From the NCBI GenBank assembly GCA_947304355.1, contig CAMZAX010000007.1, positions 1 through 64,000 on the forward strand: a stretch of DNA of 64,000 bases. Direction: 5' to 3'. Positions 26,051-32,280 of the stretch are shown here, in pieces; the stretch's first letter is position 1, and each line of letters begins with the position of its first letter. The position numbers were made by a program, and so were the translations under genes. This DNA is from an uncultured Selenomonadales bacterium (lineage in GTDB: Bacteria; Bacillota; Negativicutes; Selenomonadales; Selenomonadaceae). The notes below the pieces were generated by a model, which saw only the letters and a program-made list of their open reading frames with translations, did no database searches and was not told the origin of the DNA.

Positions 26051-26419
26051 TCAATACTCCCTGAACTGCACGAAACGGAACGTCGAAATTTGTCGGGCAG
26101 AGCCGTCGGGCAATATTTCTTCGGCGACGACGCGTTCGGACGTTGCCGCCACTGTCGTCACGCCAAAATTTTTCAGCCGCTCAACCATTGCGAACGTATA
26201 ATTGAATTCGCCTTGGCAAAGCACGGCGGCGGGCTTGTGTGCCAAAATTTTTGCAAGATTTTCTTCAACCAGCGCGACGACCTCGGCGGGCGTGGCGTCT
26301 GCGTCGACGTTCGGAAACGGAACATCAACAATCTCGCCGTAAGCCTGCGCTGCCGTCATTTGCTCCGCGCTCCAGCGCGCCGACGGGTGATTCGTGTGAT
26401 TCACAAAAATTTTTTTCAT
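26051..26419 (-). CDS. Small Rossmann-like CRISPR accessory protein (candidate ring nuclease)
   Basis: The ~122-residue protein begins KKIFVNHTNHPSARWS, has an alternating beta/alpha pattern with AVLCQGEFNYTFAMVERLKN, and ends near TTVAATSERVV. The fold prediction (short Rossmann/CARF-like) and position directly before a CARF-HEPN effector suggest a protein that binds or degrades cyclic oligoadenylate, like the Csx15/Csx16/Csx20 or Crn groups. The exact family was not recognised and activity is inference. The ATG at 26419 has GAGGTG six bases upstream. Confidence 0.6.
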   Translation of the reverse strand: MKKIFVNHTNHPSARWSAEQMTAAQAYGEIVDVPFPNVDADATPAEVVALVEENLAKILAHKPAAVLCQGEFNYTFAMVERLKNFGVTTVAATSERVVAEEILPDGSARQISTFRFVQFREY

Positions 26420-26447
26420 CGACTGCACCTCGCCGACAATTTAGCAC

Positions 26448-26477
26448 AAAAAAATACTTCCCGCAATGGAGAAGCAT
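26448..26477 (-). terminator. Terminator of the CRISPR array transcript
   Basis: On the minus strand a hairpin formed by ATGCTTCTCC and GGGAAGTAT is followed by T7. It sits just beyond the leader-distal degenerate repeat and before the accessory operon. Confidence 0.6.
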
Positions 26478-26490
26478 TTTTTCTTTTCTC

Positions 26491-27420
26491 GGACACCGTA
26501 AACGGGTAGGGATTCTGAGAAATGTCGCGACAGCTTCGGTTTTCTCTAGACGAAGACAGGCGTAACGCGTACGTTTCAAAACCGTAAACGGTATGAGAAA
26601 TGTCGCGACACGACGCTGGCTACGACTTCACACCGGCTGGTAAAAGTCTGGTGTTTCAAAACCGTAAACGGTATGAGAAATGTCGCGACTCAAGGCGTGG
26701 CTGAACGGATCCTCAAAGAGACCGTTTTCGCACGCAAGTTTCAAAACCGTAAACGGTATGAGAAATGTCGCGACGCTATGCACCAGTAGCAAACCTATGG
26801 GCAACGTCGGTGTCCGTTTCAAAACCGTAAACGGTATGAGAAATGTCGCGACTAGCGAGAGCGGAAGCAAAATTCAAAGCCGCTTACGACGACAGGTCGT
26901 TTCAAAACCGTAAACGGTATGAGAAATGTCGCGACTGCCAACAAGCTCATGAACTTTGTATTACAAAAACCGGGCAGCAAGTTTCAAAACCGTAAACGGT
27001 ATGAGAAATGTCGCGACAAGGAGATAATAACCATGGCAGCAATAACAGCAAGCGACCTTTTGAAGTTTCAAAACCGTAAACGGTATGAGAAATGTCGCGA
27101 CGCGAGAGCAAAGAAACGGTTACGATCAACGGAGATCTCAAAATGTTTCAAAACCGTAAACGGTATGAGAAATGTCGCGACCTTTTCCAATTCGTTGTTG
27201 ACGACAAGTACACTCTCGGCGATGGTTTCAAAACCGTAAACGGTATGAGAAATGTCGCGACGCTTTGCCGAAGAGCACTTGGTATCGATGAACGTCACGA
27301 GTTTCAAAACCGTAAACGGTATGAGAAATGTCGCGACATTAGAGCAACTTTGCGCAGCACATACGACAAATGCATTCAGACGAGTTTCAAAACCGTAAAC
27401 GGTATGAGAAATGTCGCGAC
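26491..27420 (-). CRISPR. CRISPR array: 11 perfect 37-nt repeats plus one degenerate repeat, 11 spacers
   Basis: Identical 37-base repeats start (plus strand) at 26573, 26653, 26738, 26816, 26899, 26981, 27065, 27145, 27225, 27301 and 27384. Each begins GTTTCAAAACC and ends ATGTCGCGAC. A decayed copy with a ~5-10-base insertion lies at ~26491-26531. Spacers are 39-48 bases. Read on the minus strand the repeat ends TTTTGAAAC, like the usual crRNA 5' handle of Cas6-processed arrays. The degenerate copy is at the end far from cas1. Together these indicate transcription on the minus strand from a leader at 27421-27680. ACCG/CGGT and the terminal GTCGCGAC are internal palindromes. Confidence 0.97.
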
Positions 27421-27685
27421 CGCACACCCTAAAGGTGGCGTCCTTGTGCGATTCATTCGGCGGTTTTGGAAAATGATTTCAAACGCGCCGATTTTCGCTG
27501 AGGTTCTCGAAAATTTTTGTCATATACGTTTCAGAAAAGTGTCTTGAATGTTGATTTGACGCCACTTGTACCTTTTGGAAAATGTTTCCGATAACCGGCG
27601 TCGCTACGTACCCTCCAATCACTTTCCAAAATCAAAATCTGAACTGCCTGCTTTATACCATATCCGTCGCCAAATTGCAAGAAAA
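27421..27685 (-). promoter_or_regulatory. CRISPR leader region
   Basis: A ~265-base gene-free stretch between the array and cas1. It is the expected leader for minus-strand transcription. It holds two direct copies of TTTTGGAAAATG (27464-27475 and 27573-27584, 109 bases apart) and an inverted TTTCCAAAA at 27623-27631, which could be adaptation or regulator sites. A possible -10 (TATATG on the minus strand) is near 27523-27528, without a good -35. Confidence 0.6.
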
Positions 27686-27689
27686 ATTT

Positions 27690-28640
27690 TCAGCGGTTAA
27701 GACAGGCGGAGAATTTCTTGACGCGTTCGTTAATCACTTCGCGGGAAGTCTTGTCGCCGTATTCGCGATATTTTTTCGCCATGTACTCTTCGTATCGGTT
27801 GCAAAAGACGATGCGGCCGTCGTCGGTCAAGCGGCACTCTTCGGGCGTCGCGGTGAAGTGTTCGGGCTGAATCATTCGTTTGTTGAGCAAATTCAGAACG
27901 AAACGGTCAATGACGGGCTGGCGGAAAAACTCCATAAGGTCGAAGATAAGCGAATCCTTTCTGCCGTCATTGGCGTGAAAGAAACCGATGCGGGCGTCCA
28001 TGCCGGAGAGCGCGGCGGCGATACGGACTTCGCGTTCAAGGAAAGCGTAACCGTAATTTAGCAGGGCATTGACGGGATCACGGGCGGGGTGTTGCGAACG
28101 TTCTTTCCACTTCCATTTTTGGTCGAGCAGATCAGGGAATGTCGCGAAGTAAATTTTTGCGGCGAGCCCTTCCGCGCCGCGCAGTTCGTCGAGGGTCTTC
28201 ATTGCGGCAAGCTTATCGGCGGTTTGCTTGAGCTTTTTCGCGGGCTTGTCGAGTTTTTCGGCACCGACGGTTTTTTCGTAGCGTTTAAGCAAGTCGCGCT
28301 GATTGGCGATTTTTTCGGCGACAACTTCCCGCGACAGATCGAGTTGCCTTACGGGGTCGCGGAAAATTTCCAGTTGGCGGAAGAGGCGCGCCGCCGATTG
28401 TTTCTCGTTAATGAAATGCCCGATGATTTTGCCGCGCCCGTCGATATAAAAAATCGGAATGCGCAGCTCCATGAGTTCAAAAATTGTCTGCGTCGAAAGT
28501 TGCGCGTTGTAGCCGACGACGACGCCGTCAATCAAGCGAACGGGCAGGCGTCCCAGGACTTCGGAATTTTTTTCGACGACAATGCGCGGACCGGCTTTAT
28601 GTGCGGCACTGCCCGCCGACAAAAGATAAAGTACGCCCAA
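27690..28640 (-). CDS. cas1: CRISPR integrase Cas1
   Basis: The 316-residue endonuclease inserts new spacers with Cas2. Active-site residues are visible: Glu in RGAEGLAAKIYF, His in GFFHANDGRKDSLIFD and Asp in DLMEFFRQPVIDRF. The N-terminal beta domain starts GVLYLLSAGS from a TTG codon at 28640 with GAGGTGA upstream. It is a stand-alone Cas1 without a fused reverse transcriptase. Confidence 0.96.
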   Translation of the reverse strand: MGVLYLLSAGSAAHKAGPRIVVEKNSEVLGRLPVRLIDGVVVGYNAQLSTQTIFELMELRIPIFYIDGRGKIIGHFINEKQSAARLFRQLEIFRDPVRQLDLSREVVAEKIANQRDLLKRYEKTVGAEKLDKPAKKLKQTADKLAAMKTLDELRGAEGLAAKIYFATFPDLLDQKWKWKERSQHPARDPVNALLNYGYAFLEREVRIAAALSGMDARIGFFHANDGRKDSLIFDLMEFFRQPVIDRFVLNLLNKRMIQPEHFTATPEECRLTDDGRIVFCNRYEEYMAKKYREYGDKTSREVINERVKKFSACLNR

Positions 28641-28651
28641 GATTTTTCACC

Positions 28652-28927
28652 TCACACGACGAGAAAGCCTTTTTCCTCTTCCAACGGTTTGGCGGAGAGC
28701 AACAGATTTTTTTCGCAAGCCTTGCAAAGCGGCACCATCAAGACGGAATTGCCTTTATCGGGGTCAGCGATTGCCAATAAATCCTTCCACACGATAGCCG
28801 CCCGCTCGGCGTCGAGTCGGCAACTGAAAACGCTGTATTGGACGCGCCACGCGAATCGCTCAAGGTAATTGACGATATTGTCGCGCGTTTTGTCGTCCGG
28901 GATGTCGTAGCATATGATGTAGCGCAC
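28652..28927 (-). CDS. cas2: CRISPR adaptation protein Cas2
   Basis: The 91-residue protein has a ferredoxin-like fold start MRYIICYDIPDDKTRDNIVNYLERFAWRVQYSVF with the conserved Asp after the first strand. It starts at GTG 28927 and precedes cas1 by 11 bases. It is divergent from micro-ORF cassette 2. Confidence 0.95.
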   Translation of the reverse strand: MRYIICYDIPDDKTRDNIVNYLERFAWRVQYSVFSCRLDAERAAIVWKDLLAIADPDKGNSVLMVPLCKACEKNLLLSAKPLEEEKGFLVV

Positions 28928-29006
28928 AAGACTTCAGCTCACAAGAATTTTTCGTTAATGTAACACAACGCCTGCCGCGCCGCAACTGCCGACATTCACA
29001 GGAAAA

Positions 29007-29040
29007 TTGAAATGCGCTCTGCCGACGCCCGTGCTATACT
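29007..29040 (+). promoter_or_regulatory. Promoter-like element of micro-ORF cassette 2
   Basis: TGCTATACT is an extended -10 (TATACT 29035-29040). TTGAAATG begins 28 bases upstream (TTGAAA 29007-29012, 22-base gap), matching the spacing and TTGA-ATG core of the cassette 1 element. The following leader has GCAAGGTTAGGGAAGCA and CCGAAAG, similar to cassette 1. Confidence 0.5.
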
Positions 29041-29108
29041 GCGCTTGCAAGGTTAGGGAAGCACCCCGACCGAAAGATTCCTTGAAAACCGAATATCGAA
29101 AGGAGCCG

Positions 29109-29141
29109 ATGCCTATAGCACCACGTTCACGGGAAAAGTGA
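29109..29141 (+). CDS. Micro-ORF 2a (10 codons)
   Basis: Encodes MPIAPRSREK after GAAAGGAG (spacing three bases, rather short). Unlike its neighbours it is basic, not hydrophobic. Translation uncertain. Confidence 0.3.
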   Translation: MPIAPRSREK

Positions 29142-29195
29142 TTCGCAAAATTTCTGCCGAATTGGTAAGATGCACTTTGAAAGGAGTTGGTAAGT

Positions 29196-29303
29196 ATGTT
29201 CTTCTTGGCACCGTTGTTCACCGCCGCCGCCACCACCGAAGCCATAACCTCATTCACCGCCGGCGCAACCACCGCAGTTACCGTCTTCTCGCGCCGCGAC
29301 TAA
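29196..29303 (+). CDS. Micro-ORF 2b (35 codons, Ala/Thr-rich hydrophobic)
   Basis: ATG after GAAAGGAGTTGGTAAGT. Begins MFFLAPLFTAAATTEAI and ends TVFSRRD: a hydrophobic, Thr/Ala-rich stretch followed by a basic end, as in small membrane peptides. No family recognised. Longest member of the cassette. Confidence 0.5.
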   Translation: MFFLAPLFTAAATTEAITSFTAGATTAVTVFSRRD

Positions 29304-29324
29304 TTTGAAAGGAAGGTTTGCAAA

Positions 29325-29378
29325 ATGTCGGAAGCTGAATTGTTGCTGTGGTGGCTGACCTACGGATACTTGTTCTAA
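29325..29378 (+). CDS. Micro-ORF 2c (17 codons, Leu/Trp-rich)
   Basis: Encodes MSEAELLLWWLTYGYLF after GAAAGGAAGG. Strongly hydrophobic with two Trp. Resembles micro-ORF 2f (LLLWYLLL). Confidence 0.5.
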   Translation: MSEAELLLWWLTYGYLF

Positions 29379-29407
29379 GCCGCCGCAGTTGAAGGGAGGT
29401 TGACCGC

Positions 29408-29458
29408 ATGGAAAAGTTGGCTCTGATGTTGTTGCTCGATGTTCTTTTCGGCGAATGA
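29408..29458 (+). CDS. Micro-ORF 2d (16 codons, Leu-rich)
   Basis: Encodes MEKLALMLLLDVLFGE after AAGGGAGGTTGA. Its TGA overlaps the ATG of 2e (ATGATG/TGATG), allowing re-initiation. Confidence 0.5.
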   Translation: MEKLALMLLLDVLFGE

Positions 29459-29523
29459 TGCTCAAGCAGTTCAGCCGCACGGGAGGTGATGTTTATAGCG
29501 TAGCCGTCGACTTGCCGCGTTAA
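29458..29523 (+). CDS. Micro-ORF 2e (21 codons)
   Basis: Starts at the ATG overlapping the 2d stop; begins MLKQFSRTGGDVYSV. An internal GGGAGGTGA (29481-29489) has no good start codon at the usual distance (ATA instead of ATG), so this may mark a decayed further micro-ORF. Confidence 0.35.
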   Translation: MLKQFSRTGGDVYSVAVDLPR

Positions 29524-29552
29524 ATCTTCAGCCTTGAAAGGAGGTGAATAGC

Positions 29553-29594
29553 ATGGGTGAATTGTTGTTGTGGTACTTGTTGCTTCGTGACTGA
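29553..29594 (+). CDS. Micro-ORF 2f (13 codons, Leu/Trp-rich)
   Basis: Very strong GAAAGGAGGTGA site; encodes MGELLLWYLLLRD, a short hydrophobic peptide with a charged end, similar to 2c. Confidence 0.55.
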   Translation: MGELLLWYLLLRD

Positions 29595-29630
29595 TACTAA
29601 CCCGCGTAGATTTGAGAGGAGGTGAAAAAT

Positions 29631-29681
29631 ATGGCATTCCCGTTCCCGTTTCCGCTCACGTTCCCGCCGATAGTGTACTAA
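29631..29681 (+). CDS. Micro-ORF 2g (16 codons, Phe-Pro repeat)
   Basis: GAGGAGGTGAAAAAT before ATG; encodes MAFPFPFPLTFPPIVY. The start region, GGAGGTGAAAAATATGGCATTC (written here as 12 + 10 bases: GGAGGTGAAAAA, TATGGCATTC), is identical to that of 2h, so the two arose by duplication. Confidence 0.55.
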   Translation: MAFPFPFPLTFPPIVY

Positions 29682-29729
29682 AATTCCAAACCGCTACTCA
29701 ATCGTTCAAAAAAAAAGGAGGTGAAAAAT

Positions 29730-29795
29730 ATGGCATTCTCGGCATTCGCCCCGCGCCCTCTGCCCGGTTGCTTTACGTGGCCGTTCCGTTGGTAA
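29730..29795 (+). CDS. Micro-ORF 2h (21 codons, Phe/Pro/Trp-rich)
   Basis: AAAGGAGGTGAAAAAT before ATG; begins MAFSAFAPRPLPGCF and ends WPFRW. Shares its start region with 2g but has diverged afterwards. Confidence 0.55.
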   Translation: MAFSAFAPRPLPGCFTWPFRW

Positions 29796-29837
29796 TCTGA
29801 AGTTCGTTGCGAAAAATTTTTGGAGGTGATTGCTAAA

Positions 29838-29873
29838 ATGAACGTCGACAAAACAGACAAAAAATTTCCTTAG
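29838..29873 (+). CDS. Micro-ORF 2i (11 codons, abuts terminator)
   Basis: TTTGGAGGTGATTGCTAAA before ATG; encodes MNVDKTDKKFP. Its TAG touches the terminator stem exactly as in cassette 1, and the D/K pattern is shared with MIDDKKIF. Confidence 0.5.
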   Translation: MNVDKTDKKFP

Positions 29874-29901
29874 CCGTTGCGTTAAAGCGCAGCGGTTTTT
29901 T
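29874..29901 (+). terminator. Terminator of micro-ORF cassette 2
   Basis: CCGTTGCG (29874-29881) pairs with CGCAGCGG (29888-29895), then T6. Both arms are identical to those of cassette 1. Confidence 0.88.
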
Positions 29902-29902
29902 C

Positions 29903-29931
29903 TTGCAAAAATTTCACGATTGGTGCATAAT
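29903..29931 (+). promoter_or_regulatory. Promoter of the type III-D effector operon
   Basis: TTGCAA (29903-29908), 17 bases, CATAAT (29926-29931), 20 bases before the cas10 start. It begins two bases after the cassette terminator T run, so the operon can be expressed without readthrough. Confidence 0.6.
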
Positions 29932-29951
29932 GACGCCACGGAGGTGAGCGG

Positions 29952-31640
29952 ATGGTTCAAAAAATTTTTAATGCGTTGCTGTTCGACACGCGGAGCATCC
30001 AACGCTACATTTATTCGGGCGACAGACTTCGCACAAACGTCGGCGCGTCTTACATTGTCGACAGGCTTTTTTTCGACGTGCTTATTAAAGACGTGCTCAA
30101 GCCTATGTTCCCCGAAGACCGATTCGCTGTGGAAGACGACGCGTGGAATCCGACTGCGGACGCAACACAGCCTTGGACTGAAATGAAGTCTTGCTGCGTG
30201 GCGTATATCGGCGGCGGCAATGCTTTGTTGCTGTTCGATTCGTCGATGCCGGACAGACGCAACGAGGTCGTCGAAAAATTTACGCGCAGACTTTTGGTCA
30301 AACGTCCCGGCTTGAAAGTCGGCGCGGCGACAGGCAAGTTGGAGCAAATCGGCGACAAGCTCAATCAAGACGACATTGACGCCCTTTATCTAAAGCTCAA
30401 GGAAAATCAAAATCGCATTTTCCCGACAGTGAACGTGCCTTACAGCGGCTTAACGCTCAGCTGTGAAATTAACGGCGAGACCGCGAATTTCTGCGACACG
30501 GCGGGCGTCGTCCGCAAGCGCGAAGGTGATGTTCGTTTCTATTCGCAAGAGGCCGCCGTTAAAGCCAAAATCGCCGTGGAGGCAAACAAAAATCTGCACG
30601 ACCGCTTCAACGAAATTTTCGCGCTTAAACAACTCGACGGGCTGACAGATTTCGACTTTCCGACCGAAGTTGAAAAGCTCGGTCAAAAGGAAGGCGAAAA
30701 TTATTTTGCGATAGTGCACGTCGACGGCAACAACATGGGCTTGAAGTTCCGGAAGTGTACGGGCTTGATTGAACGCCGCATATTGTCGCGCGAAATCCGC
30801 CGCAAGACCGAAGGCGCGGTTGCCGACCTGCTTGCCAAAATCATACGCATGAAAAGCGCGGGCGGCTTCGACGGCGTGCTTGACCTCGACGAAAAATTTT
30901 TGCCGATACGCCCGCTGATAATCGGCGGCGACGACGTAACATTTTTCTGCCCGGCACAGACGGCGATTTTGTTCACAAAGACGCTCATGGAAAATTTGTA
31001 CGCAACCACGCCCGACAACGCGCCCGAACATTTGACGAAGCCGATTTCCCGACGCATGGACGCCTGCGCGGGCATCGCCATCCTGCCGACAAAGTACCCG
31101 TTCTTTCGCGGTTACGAATTGGCGGAACAGCTCTGCGACACGGCTAAAAAATCCATGCGCGAACTCGCTCAAAACTCAGACGATTCGGCGGACGATCTGC
31201 GCGGGTCAAGTTGGTTGGACTTCGCGATTCTTCACGGCGAACAGGCTCCGACTCTCGAACAGATTCGCTCGACGGAATATCGCGGCGCGCGCGGCAACTT
31301 GCATTTCGGTCCCTACCGCGTTTGCAACGACAAGGCTCCTTACAAGCGCGACCGCCTTCACAATTTGGAAAACCTTCTCGCCTGCACCACGCAATTTCCG
31401 AAGACAATGGCGAACAACAAAATCAAGGAATTGCGCGGCGTCCTTCAACGCGGGCAAGACGATGCAAAGAAATTTTTGCAACAGCTTGAACGTCAACAAC
31501 AGCACTTGCCCGACGTGCCGGATTGGGATAATTTCCTTGAAACGCTTTGGCATAACGACGCAACGCCTTACGTCGACGCGATAGAACTCATGGACTTTTA
31601 CAACGGAGAGGTGGCAGACGCATGGCAACGATTGACGTGA
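29952..31640 (+). CDS. cas10: Cas10, HD-less type III-D signature protein
   Basis: The 562-residue large subunit makes cyclic oligoadenylate when the complex binds target RNA. An N-terminal palm starts FDTRSIQRYIYSGDRLRTNVGASY. The catalytic palm has AIVHVDGNNMGLKF and an intact GGDD at 325-328 (IIGGDDVTFFC). There is no N-terminal HD nuclease domain, and the protein is short for Cas10 (usually 700-1000), as described for subtype III-D. DNA cleavage by Cas10 is therefore not expected; immunity would rest on RNA cleavage and the CARF-HEPN RNases. It overlaps the next gene by 19 bases. Confidence 0.9.
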   Translation: MVQKIFNALLFDTRSIQRYIYSGDRLRTNVGASYIVDRLFFDVLIKDVLKPMFPEDRFAVEDDAWNPTADATQPWTEMKSCCVAYIGGGNALLLFDSSMPDRRNEVVEKFTRRLLVKRPGLKVGAATGKLEQIGDKLNQDDIDALYLKLKENQNRIFPTVNVPYSGLTLSCEINGETANFCDTAGVVRKREGDVRFYSQEAAVKAKIAVEANKNLHDRFNEIFALKQLDGLTDFDFPTEVEKLGQKEGENYFAIVHVDGNNMGLKFRKCTGLIERRILSREIRRKTEGAVADLLAKIIRMKSAGGFDGVLDLDEKFLPIRPLIIGGDDVTFFCPAQTAILFTKTLMENLYATTPDNAPEHLTKPISRRMDACAGIAILPTKYPFFRGYELAEQLCDTAKKSMRELAQNSDDSADDLRGSSWLDFAILHGEQAPTLEQIRSTEYRGARGNLHFGPYRVCNDKAPYKRDRLHNLENLLACTTQFPKTMANNKIKELRGVLQRGQDDAKKFLQQLERQQQHLPDVPDWDNFLETLWHNDATPYVDAIELMDFYNGEVADAWQRLT

Positions 31641-32278
31641 CGATAAAAATTTTGTCGCCGATTCATTTGGGCTCCGGTCAAGCTGATGTAAACGTCGACG
31701 CCGAAATTGTTCGCGACGAATTCGGCTTCCCTTACTTCCCCGGCAAAAGATTCAAAGGCTTGCTTTATGAAAGCGCGGTTGAAGTCGTCGAAATGTTTGA
31801 ACTCAGCGGGCTCGCCGCCGAACAATCCGCGTTGCTCGAAAAAATTTTCCACAGACGCTCGGAAAGTGCGGTTCAGCTCGTCGTGCCGAATTTCTTCATT
31901 CGCCCGCGTGACGAATACGAACGCCTCTGCGCGGAGTGGAAATATTTGCAACGGCGATTCCCCGCTGTCTTCACGGCGACGGAAGTCTTGAACGCGTTCA
32001 CGTCGTTGCGCTATCAGACACGCCTTGAAGACGGCGTGGCAACGGACGGCTCCTTGCACAATCTGCGCGTGCTCGAAGACGGCTTGGAATTTTTCGGCGA
32101 AATAACTTTGTTCAACGCCGATGACGAAATCCGTACCCTGCTGGCGTTGGCGATTAAAAATTTGACTGCGGCGGGCACGAAACGCAATCGCGGCTTCGGG
32201 CGAATCAAATGCACGGCGACCTTTGACGGCTTACCCGCCGATAAAATCGTCGAAAAATTTTTCGCGGAGGTGGCGTGA
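31622..32278 (+). CDS. Cas7-like RAMP (Csm3-type backbone subunit)
   Basis: The 218-residue RAMP protein begins IDVTIKILSPIHLGSGQADVNVD and has the typical FGFPYFPGKRFKGLLYE loop and a C-terminal glycine-rich GTKRNRGFGRIKC. Csm3/Cas7 subunits form the crRNA-binding backbone and cut target RNA with an aspartate in the first loop; Asp in VNVDAEIVRD is a candidate. It is translationally coupled to cas10. Confidence 0.85.
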   Translation: MATIDVTIKILSPIHLGSGQADVNVDAEIVRDEFGFPYFPGKRFKGLLYESAVEVVEMFELSGLAAEQSALLEKIFHRRSESAVQLVVPNFFIRPRDEYERLCAEWKYLQRRFPAVFTATEVLNAFTSLRYQTRLEDGVATDGSLHNLRVLEDGLEFFGEITLFNADDEIRTLLALAIKNLTAAGTKRNRGFGRIKCTATFDGLPADKIVEKFFAEVA

Positions 32279-32280
32279 GT

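Noticed and set aside
26628-27547. ORFs of 60-150 codons through the CRISPR array
   Set aside because: They are repeated readings of the 37-base repeat (e.g. FKTVNGMRNVAT) and not genes.
27690-28640. Reverse-transcriptase fusion to Cas1 considered because of mRNA-like spacers
   Set aside because: Cas1 is only 316 residues and fully explained by the Cas1 fold; no RT gene was seen in the window.
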